The notes under the pieces are model-generated. The model searched no databases, was not told where the DNA came from, and worked only from the letters and a program-made list of their open reading frames with translations. From positions 1 through 64,000 of the forward strand of contig JABVCK010000005.1 of assembly GCA_013540605.1 (NCBI GenBank): 64,000 bases of DNA, in the 5' to 3' direction. The stretch comes from Bacillota bacterium (GTDB lineage: Bacteria > Bacillota > Clostridia > Ch29). Both the position numbers and the translations under genes were made by a program. The first letter of the stretch is position 1. Each line of letters starts with the position of its first letter. Shown here piece by piece: positions 16,626 through 26,308 of this stretch.

Positions 16626-17822
16626 TCAACCGAAAATCGAAAGCAGCACCCCTGCTGCAACAGCAGAGCCTATTACCCCTGCAACGTTTGGGCCCATGGC
16701 ATGCATCAAAAGGAAGTTGCCCGGGTTCTCCTTCTGGCCTACTACCTGGGATACCCTGGCTGCCATGGGTACGGCCGATACCCCCGCTGAGCCTATCAGG
16801 GGATTTACTTTGCCGCCTGATAGTTTGTACATTATCTTGCCCAGTATCACGCCTCCTGCTGTACCCATACCGAAGGCCAGTACACCTAACACTATTATCT
16901 GTATTGTCTGTATCTGCAGGAATTTCTCGGCTGTTGCGCTTGCGCCTACGCTGACCCCCAGGAATATGGTTATTATGTTTATGAGTTCGTTGGCTGCTGT
17001 CTTGGAGAGCCGCTCTACTACACCGGATTCTTTGAACAGGTTGCCCAGCATAAGCATCCCGACAAGGGCGGCTGCTGATGGAAGGACTAAGGATACGGCT
17101 ATTGTTACTACTATGGGGAATAGTACTTTTTCGGTCTTGGATACATGCCGCAGCTGTTCCATCTTTACCATTCTTTCTTTCTTGGTGGTTAACGCCTTCA
17201 TAATGGGAGGCTGTATTATGGGCACTAATGCCATGTAGGAATATGCGGCTACTGCTACAGGGCCTAAAAGATGCGGCGCCAGCTTGGACGTTAGGTATAT
17301 GGCCGTAGGACCGTCTGCTCCGCCAATTATGCCTATGGATGAAGCCTCGGGCCCGGTGAAGCCTAATAGTACGGCGCCGATGAAGGTGGTGAATATTCCC
17401 AACTGGGCGGCTGCTCCGAGCAGCAGGCTCTTGGGATTGGCTATGAGGGGACCAAAGTCGGTCATAGCTCCTATTCCCATGAATATTATGGGCGGAAATA
17501 TGCCGAGCCTGTTGCCCTGGTAAAAGTACTGCAGGAGGCCGCCGGGCTGTATTTCGGAATGTTCGGTTATGACCATTATCTGCTTTCCGGCTTCCTGTAC
17601 GAGTTCTATGGGCTGACGTGTCACCTGGTCAGCCATAAGATTGGCCAGGGGAAGGTTTGAAAGAAGCATGCCAAAGGCGATCGGTACAAGAAGCAGGGGT
17701 TCGTATTTTTTTACTATGGCAAGATACAACAGTATACAGGATATGAATAGCATGATGAGGTGGGGTATATCCATACCTACAAAGCCGGTAGCCTGTATAA
17801 AGCTTTTCAGAATATCTATCAT
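16626..17822 (-). CDS. mmdB: Na+-translocating methylmalonyl-CoA decarboxylase, beta subunit
   Basis: 398 residues, a very hydrophobic integral membrane protein of the OadB/MmdB/GcdB family. It decarboxylates the carboxybiotin carried by the gamma/biotin subunit and couples this to Na+ export. Family segments include [35 protein letters not shown] (the ion-path region with the GGADGP motif) and [15 protein letters not shown]. It is the last gene of the operon, after the biotin carrier. Which acyl-CoA is used rests on the neighbouring mutase and epimerase. Confidence 0.94.
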   Translation of the reverse strand: MIDILKSFIQATGFVGMDIPHLIMLFISCILLYLAIVKKYEPLLLVPIAFGMLLSNLPLANLMADQVTRQPIELVQEAGKQIMVITEHSEIQPGGLLQYFYQGNRLGIFPPIIFMGIGAMTDFGPLIANPKSLLLGAAAQLGIFTTFIGAVLLGFTGPEASSIGIIGGADGPTAIYLTSKLAPHLLGPVAVAAYSYMALVPIIQPPIMKALTTKKERMVKMEQLRHVSKTEKVLFPIVVTIAVSLVLPSAAALVGMLMLGNLFKESGVVERLSKTAANELINIITIFLGVSVGASATAEKFLQIQTIQIIVLGVLAFGMGTAGGVILGKIMYKLSGGKVNPLIGSAGVSAVPMAARVSQVVGQKENPGNFLLMHAMGPNVAGVIGSAVAAGVLLSIFG

Positions 17823-17858
17823 AGGAGAATCTCCTTTCTTGTAGAAAGTTTAGCGTCA

Positions 17859-17906
17859 GGGGACACACCGCTGCTCCGCGGGTATTCCTTGCCGCGGAAT
17901 GTCCCC
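17859..17906. repeat. REP-like nested hairpin between mmdC and mmdB
   Basis: GGGGACA (17859-17865) and TGTCCCC (17900-17906) bracket two CCGCGG palindromes. The GGGGACA...TGTCCCC outer stem with a GC-rich core resembles dispersed intergenic hairpins. Related ...GTCCCC... strings recur at 57370-57450 and 39298-39330. It lies inside the operon and could slow or process the transcript. Confidence 0.55.
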
Positions 17907-17908
17907 AA

Positions 17909-18298
17909 TTAATTAAGGGTTACTAATACGTCTCCTGAGTTGACCGATGCGCCTACATTGAAGTTTACGGATGCTACTGTGCCGTCCGCGGGTGCCATTA
18001 TTTCGTTCTCCATTTTCATGGCTTCGAGTATCATTAATACCTGGCCGTTCTTTACGCTGTCTCCCGGTTTTACTTTGATATCGAGGATGGTTCCGGGCAT
18101 GGGCGCGGTTACTGTGTTAGCGCCTGCAGCAGCCGGAGCAGCTGGTTTGGGTGCCGGAGCGGGGGCAGCGGGTGCGGCTTTGGGTGCGGCGGGAGCTGCC
18201 GGCCTTGGAGCGGGTGACGGCGTAGGAGCGCCATCCTTAATCTCTTCTACTTCTACCTGATAGGTGTTGCCGTTGACTGTTATGTTAAATTTTTTCAT
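17909..18298 (-). CDS. mmdC: Biotin carrier (gamma/delta-type) subunit of methylmalonyl-CoA decarboxylase
   Basis: 129 residues from ATG (MKKFNITVNG), chosen because AAGGAGG lies 10 bases upstream. An in-frame TTG nine codons earlier would place that ribosome site inside the gene. A short N-terminal strand domain, a flexible Pro/Ala-rich linker (about 30-65) and a C-terminal biotinyl domain with the biotinylation motif EAMKMENE follow. The lysine of AMKM is the attachment site for BirA. It moves CO2 between the alpha and beta subunits. Confidence 0.95.
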   Translation of the reverse strand: MKKFNITVNGNTYQVEVEEIKDGAPTPSPAPRPAAPAAPKAAPAAPAPAPKPAAPAAAGANTVTAPMPGTILDIKVKPGDSVKNGQVLMILEAMKMENEIMAPADGTVASVNFNVGASVNSGDVLVTLN

Positions 18299-18338
18299 AT
18301 ACTCAAGTTTCCTCCTTATACTCAATTAGTGTAGTTTG

Positions 18339-18719
18339 TTAACCGTTAAGCCTCTTCGCCATCTGGTCCATCCTGCCGGTTATGTTCCATGCAGGGGCGG
18401 TTTCGGGCTGACGTACGATGTTGCGTATTACGAGTTTATCGGGCTGTACTCCCATACCGGCGGCTACAGCGGCAGCTATTACTGCTACAAGTTCCAGTTC
18501 ATCACCCTGGTCTTCCGCCTCACCGGCTTTCTCCGGCTCAGGTGCTTTACCGGCTTCAATCTTTGACACAGGGGGTTTTGCCCTGGATGCAGCGCCATAC
18601 ATTATCTTTTCCATAATCATGATGATGGTCATCAAGAGCATCAGCACCAAAAATACTACGAGCATGCCGAGCAGGGTTACCTGCAAGCTTTCAAACATGT
18701 CTATCGTTTCACCGAACAA
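18339..18719 (-). CDS. mmdD: Na+-pump decarboxylase small membrane subunit (OadG family)
   Basis: About 126 residues. One N-terminal transmembrane helix (LQVTLLGMLVVFLVLMLLMTIIM) is followed by an acidic, Pro/Ala-rich linker and a short C-terminal tail, the typical plan of the OadG/MmdD subunit that holds the complex together. The start is uncertain: a TTG at 18719 has GAGGTGAT at the right distance, while the first ATG (18698) lacks a clear site. It lies between mmdA and the biotin carrier. Confidence 0.8.
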   Translation of the reverse strand: MFGETIDMFESLQVTLLGMLVVFLVLMLLMTIIMIMEKIMYGAASRAKPPVSKIEAGKAPEPEKAGEAEDQGDELELVAVIAAAVAAGMGVQPDKLVIRNIVRQPETAPAWNITGRMDQMAKRLNG

Positions 18720-18733
18720 GATTATCACCTCTT

Positions 18734-20281
18734 TTATACGGGTAGGTTTCCATGTTTCTTGGAAGGTCTTGTTTCTCTCTTGCCCCACAGCATGTCCAGA
18801 GCGCTTATTATTCTCTGCCTGCTGGTGGAAGGTATTATTACATCATCTACAAACCCGCGGGATGCCGCTACGTACGGGTTGGCAAACCGGTCTTTGTAGT
18901 CTTCTATCTTTTGCTGCCTTGTGACTATTGGATCGTCTGAGGTTTCTATGTCTTTCCGGAATATTATGTTGGCTGCGCCCTCCGGACCCATTACGGCTAT
19001 CTCGGCGCTGGGCCATGCAAGGACTACGTCTGCACCCAGGTCTTTGCTGCACATTGCCAGGTATGCGCCTCCATAGGCCTTCCTTGTGACGAGGGTTACC
19101 TTCGGTACGGTTGCCTCTGAATATGCGTACAGCATTTTTGCACCATGACGGATGATACCGCCGTATTCCTGGTTGGTGCCCGGCAAAAATCCCGGTACGT
19201 CTACTATGTTGAGTACGGGTATGTTGAATGCGTCACAGGTCCTTATGAACCTGCCGGCCTTGTCGGATGCGTTTATATCCAGACATCCGGCCAGTACTTT
19301 CGGCTGGTTTGCTATGATGCCTATGGACCTGCCGTTCATCCTTGCAAAGCCGGTTATGATGTTCTGGGCGTAGTATGCCTGGACTTCGAAGAATTCGCCG
19401 TTGTCTACGATAAGCCTTATTACTTCTTTCATGTCGTAAGGTTTGTTGGGGTTGTCAGGTACTATATCGTTCAGCGCTTCTTCTATTCGGTTTATGTCAT
19501 CGGTCCCTTCGTATACTGGAGGACTTTCCATGTTGTTTGAGGGCAAGTAACCAAGCAGTACTTTGATGTCTTCTATGCACTGTTGCTCGCTTGGGCTCAT
19601 GAAATGCGCCACACCGCTTATGCTGTTGTGGGTCATTGCTCCTCCGAGCTGTTCGGAGGATACGTCTTCACCGGTTACTGCTTTGATTACCTGAGGTCCG
19701 GTTATGAACATCTGGCTGGTTTTGTCTACCATGAATACAAAGTCGGTAAGGGCAGGCGAGTATACGGCTCCTCCTGCACAGGGACCCATTATTACGGATA
19801 TCTGGGGTATTACCCCGGATGCTATTGTGTTGCGGTAGAAAATGCTGCCGTAGCCGGACAGTGCATCAACTCCCTCCTGGATACGGGCGCCCCCTGAATC
19901 GTTTATGCCCACTACGGGCGCCCCTACCTTTACTGCCATATCCAGCACCTTGCATATCTTCTTGGCGTGCATCTCACCCAGCGAGCCACCCAGTACGGTG
20001 AAGTCCTGGGCAAAGACATATACCAGCCTGCCGTTTACGGTGCCGTACCCGGTGATTACTCCCTCGGCAGGCGCTTCGGTCTCTTCCATGCCAAACTGGC
20101 TGCATCTGTGCTGGACGAAGGCATCCATCTCGACAAAGCTGTCCTCGTCCATAAGGAGGTTTATCCTCTCCCTGGCTGTCAGCTTCCCGCTCTGGTGCTG
20201 CTTTTCTATCCTCTTCTGCCCCCCGCCTTCCGTTATCTTTTGTTTGCGCTTTTGAAGGTCTTCTATCTTGTTCCCTATCAT
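18734..20281 (-). CDS. mmdA: Methylmalonyl-CoA decarboxylase, carboxyltransferase alpha subunit
   Basis: 515 residues, the standard length for MmdA and PccB-like carboxyltransferases. Motifs include [14 protein letters not shown] at the N terminus, [17 protein letters not shown] (acyl-CoA oxyanion pocket) and [15 protein letters not shown] in the second crotonase half. It transfers the carboxyl group from (S)-methylmalonyl-CoA to biotin in the cytoplasm. It follows the epimerase by 26 bases, in the order mutase, MeaB, epimerase, MmdA, D, C, B. Confidence 0.95.
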   Translation of the reverse strand: MIGNKIEDLQKRKQKITEGGGQKRIEKQHQSGKLTARERINLLMDEDSFVEMDAFVQHRCSQFGMEETEAPAEGVITGYGTVNGRLVYVFAQDFTVLGGSLGEMHAKKICKVLDMAVKVGAPVVGINDSGGARIQEGVDALSGYGSIFYRNTIASGVIPQISVIMGPCAGGAVYSPALTDFVFMVDKTSQMFITGPQVIKAVTGEDVSSEQLGGAMTHNSISGVAHFMSPSEQQCIEDIKVLLGYLPSNNMESPPVYEGTDDINRIEEALNDIVPDNPNKPYDMKEVIRLIVDNGEFFEVQAYYAQNIITGFARMNGRSIGIIANQPKVLAGCLDINASDKAGRFIRTCDAFNIPVLNIVDVPGFLPGTNQEYGGIIRHGAKMLYAYSEATVPKVTLVTRKAYGGAYLAMCSKDLGADVVLAWPSAEIAVMGPEGAANIIFRKDIETSDDPIVTRQQKIEDYKDRFANPYVAASRGFVDDVIIPSTSRQRIISALDMLWGKRETRPSKKHGNLPV

Positions 20282-20307
20282 TGCAATACCTCCATGATTA
20301 TTAAGAT

Positions 20308-20709
20308 TTACTTCCTTTCGCTTAATTCAACAAGTACGCCATAAGTGCTCTTTGGATGTAAGAAAGCTATCTTCGCTCCACCAGCCCCATATCTGGGTTT
20401 TTCGTCTATCAGCCTGACTCCCTTTCTCTTCATCTCCTCCAAAGCCTTCTCTATGTCATCAACCCTAAATGCTATATGCTGTATACCCTCTCCCTTCTTC
20501 TCTATGTATTTTGCAATGGGTCCTTCAGGGTCGGTCGACTCAAGCAGTTCAATCTCTGTATCTCCTACCGGCAAAAACGCGACTTTAACCTTCTGGTCTT
20601 CAACAACTTCAACGCCTTCAAGGGTAAGTCCAAGCATCTCGGTGTAAAACTTTAATGCCTCTTCAAGGTTATTAACCGCAACGCCTACGTGGTCGACTTT
20701 TTTTATCAT
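20308..20709 (-). CDS. mce: Methylmalonyl-CoA epimerase
   Basis: 133 residues, vicinal-oxygen-chelate fold. Metal-binding positions are visible in KVDHVGVAV (His), [10 protein letters not shown] (His) and GVLVELSE (Glu). It interconverts the R and S epimers of methylmalonyl-CoA, linking the mutase product to the decarboxylase. Its ATG follows GGAGGGATCAAG, and it sits 13 bases after meaB. Confidence 0.96.
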   Translation of the reverse strand: MIKKVDHVGVAVNNLEEALKFYTEMLGLTLEGVEVVEDQKVKVAFLPVGDTEIELLESTDPEGPIAKYIEKKGEGIQHIAFRVDDIEKALEEMKRKGVRLIDEKPRYGAGGAKIAFLHPKSTYGVLVELSERK

Positions 20710-20722
20710 CTTGATCCCTCCT

Positions 20723-21658
20723 TCAACCGCTTATTTTTCCTAACACTTCCTCAGCCGCAGAATATATATCTATCTGCTTTGACAGTACCCTGGATACCAG
20801 ATCATCAATATTGTATTCCCTTCCCGTATCCTTCAAAATAAGTTCCAGGACCCTTTCCTTGACGAGATTTATCAACTCTTCCCTCGTATTCCTGTATCTC
20901 CTCTTCTTAAATTCACCGGAATCCATAAGGTAGTCCCTGTGCTTGAATATGCACTCCAGCAGTTCTTCAACTCCGGCATCTGTTGTAGCCACTACATTGT
21001 GAATCGGGGGACGCCAATCCTTTTTCTCGCTGAAGTCCAACATCATTTCCAGCTCAATCTTTGTCTTGTCCGCTCCATCCCTGTCCGATTTATTTATAGC
21101 AAAAACATCTCCTATTTCCATTATTCCGGCCTTGATTGCCTGTATATCATCGCCCAGGCCCGGAACCATGACCATAACGACCGTATCGGCGGTTTTTACG
21201 ATATCCACCTCCGATTGGCCTACACCAACCGTTTCTATGAATATAAAGTCCTTGCCGAAAATATCCATAGCCTTAACCGCCGACTGGGTTGCCCTGGACA
21301 ACCCTCCAAGGTGCCCCCTGGTTCCCATGCTGCGTATAAAGACTCCCGGGTCGGTAAATAGGTCCTGCATTCTGATCCTGTCTCCCAGCAGGGCGCCGCC
21401 CGTAAAAGGGCTGGTAGGATCCACCGCAATTATCCCTACGGTTTTACCCTTCTGTCTGAGTTTCTTTGTAAGCTTGTCTGTAAGGGTGCTCTTTCCTGCC
21501 CCCGGCGGCCCGGTTACACCAATTACATAGGCATTTCCCGTCCTGCTGTACAGTTCTTTTATTATTCTGGCCGCTTCAGGATCGTTATTCTCAGCAAGGG
21601 TCAAGAAACGGGCCAGGGCCCTGCTGTCCCCTGAAGTAAGCCTATCCTGTAAATCCAT
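20723..21658 (-). CDS. meaB: Methylmalonyl-CoA mutase-associated GTPase MeaB
   Basis: 311 residues of the MeaB/ArgK G3E GTPase family. Walker A is GPPGAGKST, with [21 protein letters not shown] and [12 protein letters not shown] characteristic of the group and NKSD as the base-recognition motif. It gates cobalamin loading and protects the mutase from inactivation. It is placed between the B12-binding subunit and the epimerase. Confidence 0.96.
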   Translation of the reverse strand: MDLQDRLTSGDSRALARFLTLAENNDPEAARIIKELYSRTGNAYVIGVTGPPGAGKSTLTDKLTKKLRQKGKTVGIIAVDPTSPFTGGALLGDRIRMQDLFTDPGVFIRSMGTRGHLGGLSRATQSAVKAMDIFGKDFIFIETVGVGQSEVDIVKTADTVVMVMVPGLGDDIQAIKAGIMEIGDVFAINKSDRDGADKTKIELEMMLDFSEKKDWRPPIHNVVATTDAGVEELLECIFKHRDYLMDSGEFKKRRYRNTREELINLVKERVLELILKDTGREYNIDDLVSRVLSKQIDIYSAAEEVLGKISG

Positions 21659-21694
21659 TATCGCACCACCTAATGATTGATTGCTGCAGCTTCC

Positions 21695-22096
21695 CTAAGC
21701 CAACCTCTTAATATTTGCCTTAATAAATTCAATAGCTTTGCTGGTAGGGGTCCCCGGTGTGAATATCTCTGCTATTCCAGCCTCCTTCAGGCCCGGTATA
21801 TCATCGTCAGGAATAACCCCTCCCCCTACTACCAGGATATCGTCAGCTCCTTTTTCCCGGAGAAGGCTTACTACCTTGGGAAACAGGTGATTATGGGCCC
21901 CTGACAAAATGCTCATTGCCACCACGTCCACATCTTCCTGTATAGCTGCTTCAACGATTTGCTCGGGTGTCTGCCGCAATCCGGTGTAAATTACTTCCAT
22001 CCCGGCATCCCTGAGAGCCCTCGCGATTACCTTTGCTCCTCTATCATGCCCATCCAGCCCCGGCTTTGCAACCAGTACCCTGATTGGTCTATCCAT
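21695..22096 (-). CDS. Methylmalonyl-CoA mutase, B12-binding subunit
   Basis: 133 residues corresponding to the C-terminal cobalamin domain that is fused in single-chain mutases. It carries the base-off motif [11 protein letters not shown] (His replaces the dimethylbenzimidazole ligand), MSILSGAH and [10 protein letters not shown]. The split architecture, with a separate catalytic subunit just upstream, is common in Clostridia and Archaea. Confidence 0.95.
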   Translation of the reverse strand: MDRPIRVLVAKPGLDGHDRGAKVIARALRDAGMEVIYTGLRQTPEQIVEAAIQEDVDVVAMSILSGAHNHLFPKVVSLLREKGADDILVVGGGVIPDDDIPGLKEAGIAEIFTPGTPTSKAIEFIKANIKRLA

Positions 22097-22123
22097 ATAC
22101 GTGCACCCTCCCTTTTCCTTTTT

Positions 22124-23803
22124 CTAAAGAATTACCGATTGGTTATACTCACCGAATACTTCCCTGAGCACTCCGCAAATCTCGCCTAAAGTAGCATAGG
22201 CTCTTACTGCATCAAGTATATACGGCATAAGGTTGCTGTCGCCCTGTGCAGCCTTTTTCAAGCTTTGCAGCTTATCAAAGGTATCTGCATTGTCCCTTCC
22301 GGACCTGAGTTCCAGGAGTTTCTTCTTCTGCAGTTCCCCTACGCTCGGGTCAACCTTCAAAAGGCCCTTCGGAGGCTCTTCTTTGATCTGGAATTTGTTA
22401 AGACCAACCACTATTCGTTTGCCGGCCTCAATTTCCATCTGGTATTTATAAGCGCTGTCCTGGATTTCTTTCTGTACGTATCCCTTATCGATCGCCCTCG
22501 GCGCTCCACCAAGTTCATCAATTTTTTTGATATAGTCCATAGCTTCCTTCTCAATCCTGTCGGTCATCGCTTCAATATAATATGACCCTGCAAGCGGGTC
22601 TATGGTTTCGGCAACTCCGCTCTCATACGCTACTATCTGCTGGGTCCTCAATGCTATCCTGACAGATTCCTCGGTGGGCAGTGCAAGGGCTTCATCCCTG
22701 GAGTTTGTATGCAGGGACTGGGTACCGCCAAGAACCGCAGCAAGGGTCTGTATGGCAACCCTTACTATATTGTTGTCAGGCTGCTGAGCAGTAAGCGTAG
22801 ACCCCCCCGTCTGGGTATGGAATCTCATCATCATAGACCTGGGATCCTTTGCGCCGAACCTCTCCTTCATTATTTTAGCCCACAGCCTCCTGGCTGCCCG
22901 AAACTTAGCAACCTCCTCCAAGAGGTCATTATGGGCGTTAAAGAAGAATGACAGCCTTGGCGCAAAATCATCTATCTCCAAACCTGCCTTTACTGCCGCT
23001 TCAACATAAGCAATACCGTCAGCAAGGGTAAAAGCGACCTCCTGGGATGCGGTTGAACCCGCTTCCCTGATATGATAACCGCTTATGCTGATGGTATTCC
23101 ATTTAGGTACTTCCTTTGAGCAGTATTCAAATATATTGGTAATTAGCCTCATCGACGGTTCCGTCGGAAATATGTACGTCCCCCTCGCTATATACTCCTT
23201 AAGTATATCGTTCTGAATGGTGCCGTTCAGCTTGTCAGCGCTAACCCCCTGCTTTTCAGCAACAGCGATGTACATTGCAAGCAGCACTGCCGCAGGGGCG
23301 TTTATGGTCATCGAAGTACTAACCTTATCTAAAGGTATACCATCAAAGAGAATCTCCATATCTTTCAGAGAGTCAATCGCTACCCCAACCTTACCCACTT
23401 CCCCTTCGGACAGGGGATGATCCGAATCATACCCTATCTGCGTAGGCAGGTCGAAAGCTACGCTTAGCCCGGTCTGTCCCTGCTCCAGAAGGTACTTGTA
23501 CCTTTTGTTGGACTCCTCCGCAGTTGCGAACCCGGCGTACTGCCTCATTGTCCAGAGCTTGCCCCTGTACATTGTAGGCTGTACCCCACGTGTAAAGGGA
23601 TATTCACCTGGGAAGCCCAGGTCTTCCAGATAATCAAGGTTTTCAATATCTGCAATTGTATACAGCCGATTTACTTCTGCATTGGAGCCCGTTACAAAGG
23701 TATCCTTGCGCTCAGGCTTTTTTGCCAGAAGTTTGGCTATCCTGGTCTCTTCCCATTCCTTTTTCTCCTGCTTTGTTCTGTTTGCAGTTTCATTATCCGG
23801 CAT
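22124..23803 (-). CDS. mcmA1: Methylmalonyl-CoA mutase, catalytic large subunit
   Basis: 559 residues from ATG with AAGGTGGAGAT directly upstream; the frame is open for 19 more codons but without a ribosome site. TIM-barrel catalytic domain: [24 protein letters not shown] at the N-terminal substrate entry, [30 protein letters not shown] and [20 protein letters not shown]. It isomerises succinyl-CoA to (R)-methylmalonyl-CoA with adenosylcobalamin bound by the separate 133-residue subunit. It heads the eight-gene propionate operon. Confidence 0.96.
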   Translation of the reverse strand: MPDNETANRTKQEKKEWEETRIAKLLAKKPERKDTFVTGSNAEVNRLYTIADIENLDYLEDLGFPGEYPFTRGVQPTMYRGKLWTMRQYAGFATAEESNKRYKYLLEQGQTGLSVAFDLPTQIGYDSDHPLSEGEVGKVGVAIDSLKDMEILFDGIPLDKVSTSMTINAPAAVLLAMYIAVAEKQGVSADKLNGTIQNDILKEYIARGTYIFPTEPSMRLITNIFEYCSKEVPKWNTISISGYHIREAGSTASQEVAFTLADGIAYVEAAVKAGLEIDDFAPRLSFFFNAHNDLLEEVAKFRAARRLWAKIMKERFGAKDPRSMMMRFHTQTGGSTLTAQQPDNNIVRVAIQTLAAVLGGTQSLHTNSRDEALALPTEESVRIALRTQQIVAYESGVAETIDPLAGSYYIEAMTDRIEKEAMDYIKKIDELGGAPRAIDKGYVQKEIQDSAYKYQMEIEAGKRIVVGLNKFQIKEEPPKGLLKVDPSVGELQKKKLLELRSGRDNADTFDKLQSLKKAAQGDSNLMPYILDAVRAYATLGEICGVLREVFGEYNQSVIL

Positions 23804-23879
23804 TATCTCTCCACCTTCTTTTTGGAATTTTAATATAATTAAATCAAATGCAATAAACACTTCATTTTTATTTAATTTT

Positions 23880-23960
23880 ATTATACTTGCCTTATAATCT
23901 GCAAGTTAAACTTCATAAACCGACAAATGTATACTTGAGAACCTGTGCTATTGTATACAT
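23880..23960 (-). promoter_or_regulatory. Promoter and possible operator of the propionate operon
   Basis: On the minus strand a perfect TATAAT lies at 23880-23885, with TTAACT about 18 bases upstream as a poor -35. Further upstream ATGTATAC (23927-23934) and GTATACAT (23953-23960) form an exact inverted repeat with 18 bases between, a reasonable operator. The poor -35 and nearby dyad suggest an activated promoter. Confidence 0.5.
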
Positions 23961-23973
23961 GGTTGTAACTTCA

Positions 23974-24022
23974 TCAAAAACAAAACACGGCAATACATAC
24001 TGTATTCTCAATACGTTTGCCG
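23974..24022 (-). terminator. Terminator after the DUF3870 gene
   Basis: CGGCAA (24022-24017 on the minus strand) pairs with TTGCCG (23993-23988) around a partly palindromic loop, followed by TGTTTTGTTTTTGA. It separates the CoA-transferase/DUF3870 unit from the mutase operon. Confidence 0.65.
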
Positions 24023-24076
24023 CTATTTCAGCTTAATGCAGTACAGCACTGCCTACTAGGACCACATACATATGCT

Positions 24077-24409
24077 TTAGGAGTCCACATTGAAGTCTTC
24101 TGCCATAGCAGCTTGATATTTTTCAGCGCACATTTTAAGAGCCGAAATAATCGCCTTTTTGGCATTGCCGAAATACCTGCCTTTGATCTCTTCAGTTATA
24201 AGCTCTATGTCTTTCATGTTTTTGCCTTCTATAATTTGCTTAACAAATCTCCTGCCGGTCTCGGTGACAAGCGAGCAGTCCGCCTCAATAATCTCTCCAC
24301 TCCCCATATCAACCACAAGTCCTACTGCGATTACTGAATACAATTCGGCGGCAGTAATTCCCTGGGGTAGTTTGGCATAACCCGTAACGAATATTTGCTT
24401 GGCTTTCAT
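24077..24409 (-). CDS. Small conserved protein, DUF3870-like
   Basis: 110 residues from ATG with GGGGTGATCAA upstream. It reads like the clostridial DUF3870 family (QIFVTGYAKLPQGITA, VVDMGSGEIIEADCSLV). No catalytic motif is recognised. These proteins often accompany acyl-CoA or CoA-transferase genes, as here, where it follows the CoA-transferase by about 150 bases. The link to CoA metabolism is by association only. Confidence 0.6.
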   Translation of the reverse strand: MKAKQIFVTGYAKLPQGITAAELYSVIAVGLVVDMGSGEIIEADCSLVTETGRRFVKQIIEGKNMKDIELITEEIKGRYFGNAKKAIISALKMCAEKYQAAMAEDFNVDS

Positions 24410-24556
24410 TTGATCACCCCTATTTAGCAATTCCCACTGGCTAGAATAATATATTCTATAACCCGCCTGGGGATTCCTTTTATGCCGTGTCATTTTTTAT
24501 ATGCAGGCAGGTTGGCAAGCCATAGGCGAATATACTATCAAAGGGATGATCACAAA

Positions 24557-26053
24557 TCATTTTATTTTCATGGTCCCGGTTTCGATAAAACGCTGGTGCC
24601 ATGAAAGGGCTTCATTGAGTATATGGGGCGTATGTTTCCCCTGCGCATGCAGCGCCCTTTCAAGGTAGTCCGTCAGCATATCCCTGTACTGGGGGTGAGC
24701 GCAGTTTTGTATTATCTTCCTTGCCCTTTCAACCGGACTTGCTCCCCTTAAGTCCGCTAAGCCCTGCTCGGTTACCACAACCATAACGTCGTGTTCGGTA
24801 TGGTCATGGTGCGACACCATGGGTACAATGCAGGAAATATCTCCTCCCTTTGCCGTGGATGCGGTTGTGAAAACCGACAACAGAGCATTTCGCGTAAAGT
24901 CTCCGGACCCTCCGATGCCGTTCATCATCCTTGTTCCCATTACATGGGTCGAATTAACATTCCCGTATATATCCACTTCCATCGCCGTATTCATGGAGAT
25001 AACTCCCAGTCTCCTGGCTACTTCAGGATTGTTGCTTATCTCCTGCGGCCTTAGGATTATTTTTTTCCTGTAATGTTCAATATTGTCATAAAGCCTCACA
25101 AGCCCCTCCTCTGAAGGTGTAATGGACGTGCTCGAAGCCATTAGGACTTTTCCCGCATCTATAAGATCAAACATCGAATCCTGTATCACTTCGGTATAGC
25201 AGTATAGATTCTCGAATCTGGATTCCACCAGGCCGCCCAAAACGGCGTTCGCTACGCTTCCAACGCCGGACTGCAGGGGAAGGAGGTTCCTTGGCAGCCG
25301 CCCGACCTTTACCTCGTCTTCAAAGAACGCTATCAGGTGTCCGGATATTTTCCTTGAAACATCGTCGATAGGTCCCAGCGGCCTTACATTATCCCTTATA
25401 TCCGTAATGACGATAGCAGCTATCTTTTCAGGACCGCAGGGTATGTAAGGAGTGCCTATCCGGTCATCCGGCCTGCTTATCGGAATGGGCTCCCTGTTCG
25501 GAGGATTTTTAGGAGTATATATATCGTGTATTCCTTCGAGGTCCAGCGGTTGGGATGTGTTAATCTCAACGATCACCCTCTCGGCCATCTCCACAAATAC
25601 GGGTGAATTGCCCACAGATGTAGAGGGTATTATATGCCCGTCCTCTGTTATTGCAACTGCCTCCACAATGGCATAATCAATCTTGCCCAGAAAGCCATAT
25701 CTCACATACTGTGGAGTATGGCTGAGGTGCATATCTATGTACTGGCATTCACCTCTGTTTATGCAATCCCTGATGTGCTTCTCAGTCTGGTACGGCAGCC
25801 TTTTCTTGATAACACCTGCCTTCGCCAGTGCACCATCCAGTTCGTCCCCGACCGAAGCACCGGTTAAAAGGGTAATTTGTACTTTTTCCCCCCGGTTAAC
25901 CCTATCTGCTAAGGCCAATGGAACAGCCTTCGGATAGCCGGATGGAGTGAAACCGCTTGTGCCGACTGTCATACCATCCTTTATTAGATTTGCAGCTTCC
26001 TCAGCTGAACATACTTTACCCGCAAGGCCTTTGTTTCTGATTCGATTGTCCAT
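24557..26053 (-). CDS. Acetyl-CoA hydrolase/transferase family: succinyl-CoA CoA-transferase
   Basis: 498 residues from ATG with AGGGGGAACTTTA upstream. It belongs to the class I CoA-transferase/acetyl-CoA hydrolase group (Cat1, SCACT). Seen are VGTSGFTPSGYPKAVP at the N terminus, a GVGSVANAVLGGL glycine loop, EVIQDSMFDLIDAGK containing the Glu thought to form the glutamyl-CoA intermediate, and GSGDFTRNALLS. Next to the mutase/decarboxylase operon it most likely swaps CoA between succinate and acetate or propionate. The exact pair of acids is not certain. Confidence 0.88.
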   Translation of the reverse strand: MDNRIRNKGLAGKVCSAEEAANLIKDGMTVGTSGFTPSGYPKAVPLALADRVNRGEKVQITLLTGASVGDELDGALAKAGVIKKRLPYQTEKHIRDCINRGECQYIDMHLSHTPQYVRYGFLGKIDYAIVEAVAITEDGHIIPSTSVGNSPVFVEMAERVIVEINTSQPLDLEGIHDIYTPKNPPNREPIPISRPDDRIGTPYIPCGPEKIAAIVITDIRDNVRPLGPIDDVSRKISGHLIAFFEDEVKVGRLPRNLLPLQSGVGSVANAVLGGLVESRFENLYCYTEVIQDSMFDLIDAGKVLMASSTSITPSEEGLVRLYDNIEHYRKKIILRPQEISNNPEVARRLGVISMNTAMEVDIYGNVNSTHVMGTRMMNGIGGSGDFTRNALLSVFTTASTAKGGDISCIVPMVSHHDHTEHDVMVVVTEQGLADLRGASPVERARKIIQNCAHPQYRDMLTDYLERALHAQGKHTPHILNEALSWHQRFIETGTMKIK

Positions 26054-26099
26054 TAAAGTTCCCCCTAACAATGATGTTGCTTTTGAAAATAATGGAAAT

Positions 26100-26139
26100 A
26101 AAAAAGCACAGCTGCTTATCTATAGTAAACCGCCGTGCT
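26100..26139 (-). terminator. Terminator-like hairpin inside the CoA-transferase leader
   Basis: AGCAC-G-GC and GC-T-GTGCT (minus strand) pair around a roughly 19-base loop and are followed by TTTTTT and ATTTCC. The structure lies downstream of the promoter at 26218-26246 and 47 bases before the CoA-transferase start, so it would stop that transcript unless antagonised. Upstream GCCAT...ATGGTGGC pairing could supply an alternative fold. Confidence 0.55.
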
Positions 26140-26217
26140 ATACCCACTCTGCAGCAAAAGTTCGTTTTGCCACCATAGGCATATGGCAAATGAAAAAGTA
26201 GTTTTTCACTATTTTTA

Positions 26218-26246
26218 ATTATATACCAGTCAAGCCCAATATTCAA
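26218..26246 (-). promoter_or_regulatory. sigmaA promoter of the CoA-transferase gene
   Basis: TTGAAT (26246-26241) and a perfect TATAAT (26223-26218) are 17 bases apart on the minus strand. Transcription would start near 26210, leaving a leader of about 155 nt with a terminator-like hairpin. Confidence 0.7.
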
Positions 26247-26308
26247 TGAATAATTATACCAGCACAGCTTCTATCTGTTACTATTCTTTTCTTTTGCTTC
26301 ACAGCCGG

